From Aliiglaciecola sp. 3_MG-2023 (lineage in GTDB: Bacteria; Pseudomonadota; Gammaproteobacteria; Enterobacterales; Alteromonadaceae), in NCBI RefSeq assembly GCF_030548205.1, contig NZ_JAUORV010000007.1:186001-250000 (forward strand): a DNA stretch of 64,000 nucleotides, read 5' to 3'. The position numbers and the translations under genes are program-made. Every line of letters begins with the position of its first letter. The stretch's first letter is position 1. This document shows, piece by piece, positions 33,898 through 41,017 of this stretch. The notes below the pieces were generated by a model. That model had not been told where the DNA came from, made no database searches, and saw nothing but the letters and a program-made list of their open reading frames with translations.

Positions 33898-35121
33898 TTA
33901 ATATCGAAACTCTTCGTAATCCAATTCAACGGCATCTTTGATGCGGTCAAGTATATCTGGTACAGCACTTATGACTCGGTTCCAACTCGGAATAAAGGGT
34001 GTTTCCATTGGATTTTCAAGGAAACTTTGACCGGCTTTCATAATATTTGAAGCGAACATTTCGACCGCTTTTTCTTCTCTATGAATATCAAGCTCAAGAC
34101 CATTCATGACCGCATCATTGTGATAGGTTTCAACAAAATCTAAGGCGATGCGGAAGTAGGTGGCTTTTAATGTACGGAATGACTCATTGGTGAATGTGAA
34201 CCCTTGGGTCGCAAGCTTACGAAACAAGGCCTTAGTAATGTCAATGGACATTTTAGACAATCCACCTTGATCATTGTGTAAAGACAGATCTTGATGCTTG
34301 TGATCATAGGTTTCTGCAATGTCTACTTGGCATAATCGGTTGTGGGAGTAGTTTCGGTGCATCTCTGACAATACGCCTATTTCTAATCCCCAATCACTGG
34401 GAATGCGAATGTCATTTAACACATCTCGTCTAAAGGAAAATTCGCCAGCCAATGGATATCTAAAACTATCCATAAATTCTAAGTATTCGTTATTACCTAC
34501 GGTACGTTTTAACGCGCGTAATAAAGGTGTAACTAGTAATCTAGACACTCGACCATTTATTTTTCCATCGGCAACACGGGCATAATAGCCTTTACAAAAT
34601 TCGTAGTTGAACTGGGGGTGAGCCACTGGGTAAATTAATTTGGCAAGTAAACTTCGTTCGTAAGTTAATATGTCACAATCATGCAGAGCAATAGATTCTG
34701 TGCGGCCCGTGGCTAGTATATAACCCATGCAATACCATACATTGCGACCTTTACCCATTTCTTTAGGCGCTAGACCCAAATCAGCTAATTCTTTATCAAT
34801 AGCCTTCAAACGTGGACCATCATTCCATAAAATACGATGGTGTTGTGGAAGTTTGTCAAAAAACTTGATGGCGTGTTGATACTGCTCTTTCGATGCTCTA
34901 TCCAAACCAATTACAATTTCGTTCAAATAGGGGACTTTGCTGATATTGTCGATTATATTCGGCATAGCCTGGCCTTCAAGCTCTGAAAACAAGCTGGGTA
35001 AGAGCAAACCTAAGGGGCGTTTTTTTGAAAAAGCCAACAATTCAGACTCCATTTCTTCAATGGGACGGTTTGAAAGTTGGTGTAAAGTTGTGGTTATTCC
35101 GTTTTGATAAAAATCAGCCAT
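33898..35121 (-). CDS. gpgS: Glucosyl-3-phosphoglycerate synthase-like GT81 glycosyltransferase
   Basis: A 407-residue GT-A glycosyltransferase with the metal-binding DCD at 148-150 (ALHDCDILTYE), the FRYPLAGEFSFRRD segment and a late ETYDHKHQ, all as in GpgS enzymes, which join NDP-glucose and 3-phosphoglycerate. Mannosyl-type specificity cannot be excluded from sequence. It overlaps the phosphatase gene upstream by eight bases, so the two are translated together. The product would be glucosyl-3-phosphoglycerate, the precursor of the osmolyte glucosylglycerate. Confidence 0.85.
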   Translation of the reverse strand: MADFYQNGITTTLHQLSNRPIEEMESELLAFSKKRPLGLLLPSLFSELEGQAMPNIIDNISKVPYLNEIVIGLDRASKEQYQHAIKFFDKLPQHHRILWNDGPRLKAIDKELADLGLAPKEMGKGRNVWYCMGYILATGRTESIALHDCDILTYERSLLAKLIYPVAHPQFNYEFCKGYYARVADGKINGRVSRLLVTPLLRALKRTVGNNEYLEFMDSFRYPLAGEFSFRRDVLNDIRIPSDWGLEIGVLSEMHRNYSHNRLCQVDIAETYDHKHQDLSLHNDQGGLSKMSIDITKALFRKLATQGFTFTNESFRTLKATYFRIALDFVETYHNDAVMNGLELDIHREEKAVEMFASNIMKAGQSFLENPMETPFIPSWNRVISAVPDILDRIKDAVELDYEEFRY

Positions 35122-35956
35122 TTTCTGGCTCCTTTAACGTTATATTTAAGATTTGTTGAAGACATTCAGTCCAACCCTCAGGTCCTTCGAGTTGGCTATC
35201 AAACACATTTTCTGTGCGTTGTAGTTGAGGATAGTCGTTAACAGGGGATTTTATACGTACTGCGATATCGGCTGCATCCAGCATAGCGGCGTCGTTCTGG
35301 CCATCACCTAATGCAATTGAAACCCAATTGATATCGGGATATTGTCGTTGTAACTCGCCCACAAACCAATTTAGCGCAGCGCCTTTATCTGTTTCTCCAG
35401 AAATATGAATGAAGCGTCCACCTATCAGGGTTTTTGCTCCGAGTTGTTGGACACAATGGATAAACTTTTTCTTTTGTTCTTCGCTCCCCAGCCATAAAAC
35501 CGGTTCACCATATAACCTATTCGAGGCTCGTTTAGCCTGCTCTGGTTCCAAGCCCGTAGCATCACATATTTCCCGAAGTGTCATTTTAGAAAAGTGAGTG
35601 AATTGGCCAACAAAGTCGTTTTCAATTTTCTTTAGCAAACTCAACCAATAACTCTTTTTAGAGGTAAAGTTACGCACCCAATTTTTACCTACCCATTGGG
35701 TATTGGCGGGCTTTTTCTTAAAAAAGCCGTGGGGGATATGGATCGCCGCGCCATTTTCGACAATAAAGGGTCCTTGAATGCCTAATTGGTCAGTTAATTC
35801 CTGCATTTCATCATAGGTTTTACTCGTGTTCGGGATGACAGGAATATTGTTGTCTTTTAAAAAAGAAAGCATTGGTTGTGCTGCTTCGTGACTGTAAGAG
35901 TGATGATCCAGTAAGGTGCCATCCATATCGGTGAAAATGACAAACTGGTCGCTCAT
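35114..35956 (-). CDS. gpgP: HAD phosphatase, glucosyl/mannosyl-3-phosphoglycerate phosphatase type
   Basis: A 280-residue Cof-type HAD hydrolase of the MpgP/YedP group. Motif I is TDMDGTLLD with nucleophile Asp10 and acid Asp12, motif II NTSKTYDEM, and motif IV ALGDGQNDAAMLDAAD. VENGAAI is typical of this group. It should remove phosphate from glucosyl-3-phosphoglycerate to give glucosylglycerate. It starts inside the glycerate kinase stop (ATGA) and overlaps gpgS, so translation is coupled across three genes. Confidence 0.86.
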   Translation of the reverse strand: MSDQFVIFTDMDGTLLDHHSYSHEAAQPMLSFLKDNNIPVIPNTSKTYDEMQELTDQLGIQGPFIVENGAAIHIPHGFFKKKPANTQWVGKNWVRNFTSKKSYWLSLLKKIENDFVGQFTHFSKMTLREICDATGLEPEQAKRASNRLYGEPVLWLGSEEQKKKFIHCVQQLGAKTLIGGRFIHISGETDKGAALNWFVGELQRQYPDINWVSIALGDGQNDAAMLDAADIAVRIKSPVNDYPQLQRTENVFDSQLEGPEGWTECLQQILNITLKEPENG

Positions 35957-36867
35957 TTTACCCCCTTTACGTTGATAATTTTGCGTTGCTTATCTAAATC
36001 AAATACCACATCACATGAGTCAGCCAAGGTTGCTAAACTCTGCTCAGTAAGTCTTTGATAGTGCTGAATAAATCGCTTAATTTCGTTTGCCGACATAATT
36101 CCACTGTTAGCTTCTGAATCAGAAGCAGTTGCTAATTTTTGAATAAGCTTTTGTTCTTGTTGTAGTCGCCAGTCAAAAACACACTCAAAAGAGGGTGCCT
36201 TTAGCATTATCCAAAAATCCATTAATTGATATAAGTTTTGGTATTCTGTTTGTAGTTGTTGATTGACATAGGTTCGCCAAGCATTACCTTTATCCTCTTC
36301 TGATTCTAACGTATTGATCGGTACGCTGAGCTGTTCATCCGTTTGTGCAGTCACGCCCCAGCACCAACCTTCCATCAATACAATATCCACAGGCTTTTCG
36401 ATAATTGGCCACTCTTGCTTGGGGAAAGGGTCATCAGTTGCTTTATTAAATCTCGGAATAGCAAAGCCAGTTTGCTGATCTTTCAACCCAAGTAAAACCT
36501 GTTTTAACAAGTTCGTATCATGGGTTCCTGGCACACCACGGGTTGCCAACAATGGATGAACATTAGCCGCTAATTGTTGTCGGTGAGTTTTTGAATAGTA
36601 AAAGTCATCTAAGGAGAGATTAATAACGTTTAATTGCTTAATCTCGATTAAATAGGTAAGTAAAAGCTCGGTGAGAGTCGATTTTCCGGAGCCTTGGCAG
36701 CCATTTATGCCGATAAAAATCGGTCTTTTTGCACTATCGTGGTGCGCTTTAAGTTTTTCAGCTAATGGAATGAACCATGTTAGCGCAACTTCGCCAAAGT
36801 TCGTATCGAGTTGGTGTTTTTCGATAAAGGCTTCAAGTAGCCTTTTAGATTCTGGGGTTACCTTCAA
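35953..36867 (-). CDS. D-glycerate 3-kinase, GLYK-type P-loop kinase
   Basis: A 304-residue P-loop kinase with Walker A GINGCQGSGKST (Lys62), LSLDDFYYSKTHRQQLA and VHPLLATRGVPGTHD, which are the marks of the GLYK/COG4240 kinases that phosphorylate D-glycerate to 3-phosphoglycerate. This family differs from GarK/GlxK, which make 2-phosphoglycerate. As first gene of the operon it would supply the acceptor for GpgS and recycle the glycerate released by the phosphorylase. It overlaps gpgP by four bases. The specificity is inferred from family and context. Confidence 0.8.
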   Translation of the reverse strand: MKVTPESKRLLEAFIEKHQLDTNFGEVALTWFIPLAEKLKAHHDSAKRPIFIGINGCQGSGKSTLTELLLTYLIEIKQLNVINLSLDDFYYSKTHRQQLAANVHPLLATRGVPGTHDTNLLKQVLLGLKDQQTGFAIPRFNKATDDPFPKQEWPIIEKPVDIVLMEGWCWGVTAQTDEQLSVPINTLESEEDKGNAWRTYVNQQLQTEYQNLYQLMDFWIMLKAPSFECVFDWRLQQEQKLIQKLATASDSEANSGIMSANEIKRFIQHYQRLTEQSLATLADSCDVVFDLDKQRKIINVKGVK

Positions 36868-37223
36868 AATTGGCCTTTATAGAGTAAATAATTAATTGGA
36901 GTTTTTATTATCATCAAATAGAACTTACAACAAACGTGCCAATATAGTGCTAATAGCGTCTAACAACTGCAGCAAAAATACATTTTTAATAAAGAGCACG
37001 TAAAGCATTATTAGAAAATATAAACTATTTGCGTTGCACCTCCATAGTGAGGTTAAATGACATTATCATCAATGCTATACTAATGTTAAGTGGTTACTTA
37101 ATTTAGTAAGTGATATTAAAAATGAAACTCCGAGCCTCTACTACTAAGTATTGCAAATAAGTTTTACCGATTTGTTAAAGGTACTTTGTATCTACTTCAG
37201 TGAAAACTTATAAAAACAATATA
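36868..37223. other. Divergent promoter region, glucosylglycerate operon and moa operon
   Basis: A 356-base AT-rich gap up to the riboswitch. I see no gene. The only promoter-like pair is TTAAAT and TATACT described separately. No regulator gene for either operon is adjacent. Confidence 0.3.
37053..37081 (+). promoter_or_regulatory. Candidate moa promoter
   Basis: TTAAAT (37053-37058) and TATACT (37076-37081) are 17 bases apart on the plus strand. Transcription from here would give a leader that includes the whole riboswitch. The -35 is weak and FNR or ModE-type activation cannot be judged. Confidence 0.3.
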
Positions 37224-37290
37224 GGTAGTTTTGGCCGCAACTATTATGGGTTGCCAGGGTAAATTGGGAAACTAGTTTGCCTCCCGCTAC
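37224..37290 (+). promoter_or_regulatory. Probable molybdenum-cofactor (Moco) riboswitch
   Basis: The leader of moaA folds with an outer GTAG/CTAC stem (37225-37228 with 37287-37290), a GCAAC/GTTGC hairpin, and a 7-bp hairpin AAATTGG-GAAA-CTAGTTT (37261-37278) capped by a GAAA tetraloop. GCCTCCCGC follows. A GNRA-capped hairpin next to a conserved CCUCCC-like strand, directly in front of moaA, is characteristic of the Moco RNA motif. The expression platform probably lies between 37291 and the ribosome site at 37321-37327, where AACAA and TTGTT can pair. Confidence 0.6.
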
Positions 37291-37335
37291 ATGTTCAACA
37301 ATTTGGTTGTTCGTGACTTTGGAAAGGTGTTTAAC

Positions 37336-38304
37336 GTGTTAAAAGATAAATTTGGGCGTCGCTTCCATTACTTGCGGCTGTCCATTACAGATGTATGTAA
37401 CTTCAATTGTGACTATTGCCTTCCTGATGGTTATCAATGCGACTCCGATCGTAATTTTTTAGGTTTGTCTGAAATTCGCCATATTTGTGCTGGTTTCGCC
37501 ACCTTAGGTACCAAGAAAATTAGGATCACCGGAGGTGAACCCTCGTTACGTAAAGACTTGCCAGAGATCATTCAAATAGCCGCCTCTACCCCAGGGATTG
37601 AGCAGGTAGCCATTACCACCAATGGTTACCGTTTGCATCAGCAAATAGATGCTTGGGCAGACGCAGGACTTAATTCATTAAATGTGAGTATCGATAGTCT
37701 CGACCCCCGCATGTTTGAAAGTATTACCGGGCACGATAAACTCGAAACCATTATGTTAGGTATTCAACGCGGCCTTGAGCGCGGCCTGAAGGTGAAAGTC
37801 AATGGTGTTTTAATGCGCCAATATAATGGAAATGAACTCGGTGCGTTTTTAGCCTGGTTAAAAAATACGCCTATTACCTTCAGACTGATTGAATTGATGG
37901 AAACCGGCGACAATAAAGACTTCTTTAAATTAAATCATTTATCTGGTGAGCCAATTAAACAACATCTACTGGAAGGTGGCTGGAGTCCTGTGATTCAAAA
38001 TAACACTGCAGGGCCTGCCCAAGAATTTTGGCATCCCGATTATCAAGGTAAAATTGGCCTTATTATGCCTTACAGTAAAGATTTTTGCGCCAGCTGTAAC
38101 CGCCTTAGAGTAAGTGCTACAGGCAAGTTACACCTCTGTTTATTTGCGGATAAAGGACTAGACATACGACCGTATTTGCAACAAACAGATACCCAACCAC
38201 TGCAACAACAATTACAGCAATTATTAGGGGATAAAGATGCCACCCACTGGCTTGATCAAGGCTTCACTGGGGCAACTAAACATTTGGCGATGTTAGGCGG
38301 TTAG
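37336..38304 (+). CDS. moaA: GTP 3',8-cyclase MoaA
   Basis: Radical SAM enzyme that starts Moco synthesis by cyclising GTP. The N-terminal cluster CNFNCDYC has Cys21, Cys25 and Cys28, the second cluster is DFCASCNRL with a third Cys in HLCLF, and the chain ends in the conserved GG. The open frame reaches an ATG at 37291, but that lies next to the riboswitch. The GTG at 37336 has GGAAAGG eight bases upstream and gives 322 residues, as expected. First gene of moaA-mobA-moaB-moaC-moaD-moaE. Confidence 0.96.
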   Translation: MLKDKFGRRFHYLRLSITDVCNFNCDYCLPDGYQCDSDRNFLGLSEIRHICAGFATLGTKKIRITGGEPSLRKDLPEIIQIAASTPGIEQVAITTNGYRLHQQIDAWADAGLNSLNVSIDSLDPRMFESITGHDKLETIMLGIQRGLERGLKVKVNGVLMRQYNGNELGAFLAWLKNTPITFRLIELMETGDNKDFFKLNHLSGEPIKQHLLEGGWSPVIQNNTAGPAQEFWHPDYQGKIGLIMPYSKDFCASCNRLRVSATGKLHLCLFADKGLDIRPYLQQTDTQPLQQQLQQLLGDKDATHWLDQGFTGATKHLAMLGG

Positions 38305-38306
38305 TT

Positions 38307-38903
38307 ATGAACGCTGAACACAGTTCCCTTAATAGCACCTTAGGGTTAATTTTAGCTGGCGGACAATCAAGTCGAATGGGGGTAGACAAAGCGACCTTGA
38401 GTCTCCACGGTGAGTCTTTTTTGCAGCTTGCCATCAGACGTTTCGAATCCATTGGCATACACAACTACATTGTAAGTTCCAATACCCTTAAAGGGGCGAT
38501 GCCTGATCGTAAGACTGGAATAGGACCCTTAGCAGCCTTAGATGCAGTGTTAAGTCTTCCGAAACATAGGTTAAACGGAGCCGACAGTGTATTAGTTGTG
38601 CCCATTGATATGCCGCTATTCCCTGCTGATTGTTTAAAGTCTTTGGTTTTAAAAGGCAAGGAACAGCAAGCCGGGGGATTTTACCGTTCTCAGCCCATGC
38701 CATTTATGGTTCAGCTAACTGAACAGTTTGCTGCAATACTGAACCAACAAATTCAGTCCAACGATAGATCTATTTTTGCTTTACTGAATAAACTTAACGC
38801 AGTTGAAGTTGAATACGATGATGGTCAAATCGCAAAAGATGCTTTTTACAATGTAAACACTCCCGAGCAAATGCTTAAAATGGAAAACATAAGCCAATGT
38901 TAG
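38307..38903 (+). CDS. mobA: Molybdenum cofactor guanylyltransferase MobA
   Basis: Attaches GMP to Mo-molybdopterin to give the bis-MGD cofactor used by DMSO-reductase-family enzymes. The 198-residue protein has the nucleotidyltransferase opening LGLILAGGQSSRMGVDKA and the VVPIDMPLF metal site. It starts two bases after the moaA stop. Its presence inside the moa operon suggests that the organism mainly makes MGD-type enzymes such as nitrate or formate oxidoreductases; none lies in this window. Confidence 0.92.
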   Translation: MNAEHSSLNSTLGLILAGGQSSRMGVDKATLSLHGESFLQLAIRRFESIGIHNYIVSSNTLKGAMPDRKTGIGPLAALDAVLSLPKHRLNGADSVLVVPIDMPLFPADCLKSLVLKGKEQQAGGFYRSQPMPFMVQLTEQFAAILNQQIQSNDRSIFALLNKLNAVEVEYDDGQIAKDAFYNVNTPEQMLKMENISQC

Positions 38904-38933
38904 GAGAATTTAGTATGGTTTTATGGAGGGCTA

Positions 38934-39473
38934 ATGCCTGCAATTAATCACTTTAAATCACTCAATATCGCAGTATTGACTGTGTCAGATACACGGGATG
39001 AAGAAACCGACACTTCAGGACGCTATTTAGTTGACGCTGTTACGTCTGCTGGGCATCAGGTGGTAGAAAAACGTATATGTAAAGATGATAAGTATCAACT
39101 GCGCAGTATCGTTTCCAATTGGATATTAGCCGACAATATTCACGTTGTGCTTACCACTGGTGGAACAGGTTTTACCCCTAGAGACATGACACCTGAATCT
39201 TTAGAAGTGTTATTTGATAAACACATTGAAGGTTTTGGCGAATTGTTTCGACAGATTTCTTATCAGCAAATTGGCACTTCTACTGTGCAATCTAGAGCAC
39301 TAGGTGGCATGGCCAACGGCACAGCCATATTTTGTTTACCAGGGTCAACCGGGGCTTGCAAAACCGGTTGGCAAGACATTTTATTGGAACAACTGGACAG
39401 TCGTCATAAGCCTTGTAATTTTGTCGTGCATTTAAAAAACCTCGATGTTAATCAGTGTGAGTCTAGGGGATAA
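38934..39473 (+). CDS. moaB: Molybdopterin adenylyltransferase-like MoaB
   Basis: A 179-residue MogA/MoaB-fold protein with [19 protein letters not shown] at the start and [17 protein letters not shown] as the core motif. MoaB and MogA share the fold; E. coli MoaB has little known activity, whereas MogA adenylylates molybdopterin. No mogA is in the window, so this protein may carry that step. A GGAGGG site precedes the ATG after a 30-base gap from mobA. Confidence 0.9.
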   Translation: MPAINHFKSLNIAVLTVSDTRDEETDTSGRYLVDAVTSAGHQVVEKRICKDDKYQLRSIVSNWILADNIHVVLTTGGTGFTPRDMTPESLEVLFDKHIEGFGELFRQISYQQIGTSTVQSRALGGMANGTAIFCLPGSTGACKTGWQDILLEQLDSRHKPCNFVVHLKNLDVNQCESRG

Positions 39474-39475
39474 AT

Positions 39476-40003
39476 GTGCAAGCAAATAACAAAGTAAGCC
39501 AGCAATCGCCAGATAAAGGAAAGAGCTTAAGCCATATCGATGAACATGGTCAGGCGAATATGGTAGATGTAACTGAAAAAGCGGTAACGCAGCGCACGGC
39601 TGTCGCGTCAGGTTTTGTGCAAATGCAAGCCGATACGTTAAACATGATTACCAATGGTCAGCATGCTAAAGGTGATGTATTTGCAGTGGCGCGTATTGCT
39701 GGTATTCAAGGGGCGAAAAAATGTGCCGACTTAATACCACTTTGCCATCCATTGATGTTGTCTAAAGTACAAGTGGATTTTTCGGTGGATTCAACGACTA
39801 ACCGCGTTAATATTCTGGCAACCTGCAAATTGGCGGGGCAAACCGGAGTGGAAATGGAAGCATTGACTGCAGTGTCTGTTGCGGCATTAACCCTGTTTGA
39901 TATGTGTAAAGCCGTTGACCCTCATATGCTAATAGGTGATATTAAAGTTGAGCAGAAACGTGGTGGAAAAACCGGCAACTGGCTTCGCTCCAGCGCTAGT
40001 TAG
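39476..40003 (+). CDS. moaC: Cyclic pyranopterin monophosphate synthase MoaC
   Basis: Works directly after MoaA to form cPMP. The 175 residues include [12 protein letters not shown]-like [13 protein letters not shown], the [14 protein letters not shown] motif and [25 protein letters not shown], which hold the active site. The start is a GTG two bases after the moaB stop; the adjacent ATG is out of frame. The N-terminus is about 15 residues longer than E. coli MoaC. Confidence 0.95.
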   Translation: MQANNKVSQQSPDKGKSLSHIDEHGQANMVDVTEKAVTQRTAVASGFVQMQADTLNMITNGQHAKGDVFAVARIAGIQGAKKCADLIPLCHPLMLSKVQVDFSVDSTTNRVNILATCKLAGQTGVEMEALTAVSVAALTLFDMCKAVDPHMLIGDIKVEQKRGGKTGNWLRSSAS

Positions 40004-40018
40004 AAAAAGAGGCTGTTA

Positions 40019-40261
40019 ATGAAAATTCTGTTTTTTGGTCAACTTAGGGAACAACTTGGCGTTGCTGAACTACTGGTGAACGACGGCCCTGATACTGTTG
40101 GCGGACTACGAGAAATATTAGCTTCAAGAGGGGATCTTTGGCAGCAATATTTGTCATCTAAGGATGTGTTGGTGGCGGTGAATCAAACCCTTTGTGACTT
40201 TGATACTGCTATTCATGAGGACGATGAAATTGCGTTTTTTCCACCTGTTACGGGAGGATGA
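40019..40261 (+). CDS. moaD: Molybdopterin synthase small subunit MoaD
   Basis: Ubiquitin-like sulfur carrier of 80 residues ending in FFPPVTGG, the C-terminal Gly-Gly that is thiocarboxylated. It opens with MKILFFGQLREQLG. It needs an adenylating enzyme (MoeB), which is not in this window. The moaE frame begins at its stop. Confidence 0.94.
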   Translation: MKILFFGQLREQLGVAELLVNDGPDTVGGLREILASRGDLWQQYLSSKDVLVAVNQTLCDFDTAIHEDDEIAFFPPVTGG

Positions 40262-40263
40262 AA

Positions 40264-40737
40264 ATGGTTGAATCTGCCCCTTTAATCAATATTATCGTCC
40301 AGCAGGCTGACTTTGATCATGCACAAGAATATCAGCGGCTAAAGGATCACGGTAGCCAATATGGCGCAATTGTGACCTTTACGGGGTTAGTACGGGATAT
40401 GAATTTAGGCGAAAGTGTTAGTGGGTTATTCCTCGAACATTATCCAGGTATGACCGAAAAGGTGCTTAACGACCTTGCAAAGCAAGCGGCTCAAAAGTGG
40501 TCATTAGGCGCGATGACGATTATTCATCGAGTGGGGCAATTGGCGATTAACCAGCAAATTGTGTTTGTAGGTGTGAGCTCGAAACATCGAAGCGAAGCTT
40601 TTGAAGCTTGCCAATTTTTAATGGATTTTTTAAAAACAAATGCACCTTTTTGGAAAAAGGAATTAAGGCAAGGTAGCGAACATTGGATTCAAAAAAAGCA
40701 GTCAGACGAATTGGCTGCGCAAAAGTGGGATACATAA
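40264..40737 (+). CDS. moaE: Molybdopterin synthase large subunit MoaE
   Basis: Catalytic subunit that converts cPMP to molybdopterin with MoaD thiocarboxylate. GAIVTFTGLVRDMN near residue 40 and the conserved VGVSSKHRSEAFEACQFLMD with the later PFWKKE lysines are present. Two starts are possible: an ATG at 40258 that overlaps the moaD stop, and one at 40264. The ribosome site GGGAGG ends right at 40257, leaving no spacer for the first and six bases for the second, so I prefer 40264. Last gene of the operon; I see no terminator hairpin behind it. Confidence 0.93.
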   Translation: MVESAPLINIIVQQADFDHAQEYQRLKDHGSQYGAIVTFTGLVRDMNLGESVSGLFLEHYPGMTEKVLNDLAKQAAQKWSLGAMTIIHRVGQLAINQQIVFVGVSSKHRSEAFEACQFLMDFLKTNAPFWKKELRQGSEHWIQKKQSDELAAQKWDT

Positions 40738-40800
40738 TCTCACCGCACCTGTCACTTCAATCTTGTTTTCACTCTATTTTTTGCTAACGTCTATAATGCC

Positions 40801-40828
40801 ATTAATTGAATTTATAGGTTCAATTAAT
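40801..40828. promoter_or_regulatory. Inverted repeat upstream of the TonB-receptor operon
   Basis: ATTAATTGAA-N8-TTCAATTAAT has perfect 10-base arms and lies about 190 bases before the receptor start. It is operator-like in size. No regulator gene is adjacent. Confidence 0.45.
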
Positions 40829-41017
40829 CAACGTTTATAGTAGCGCTTATTTGTTCCCTGAGACGGCATAATTTGCTCTTGAATTAACAAATTTTTCAAT
40901 TTCATTAAGAACTTAGCTTGCCAAGTAATGAAAATACTATCAACATGGGATTACTGAGCAGCATTGTTTGTTCTGTTAAGTGAATTGTTTTTAAAAATAA
41001 AGAAAAAGGAACCTTTA

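Noticed and set aside
37291-37335. Upstream extension of moaA from the ATG at 37291.
   Set aside because: It adjoins the probable riboswitch and has no ribosome site; the GTG at 37336 has a strong one.
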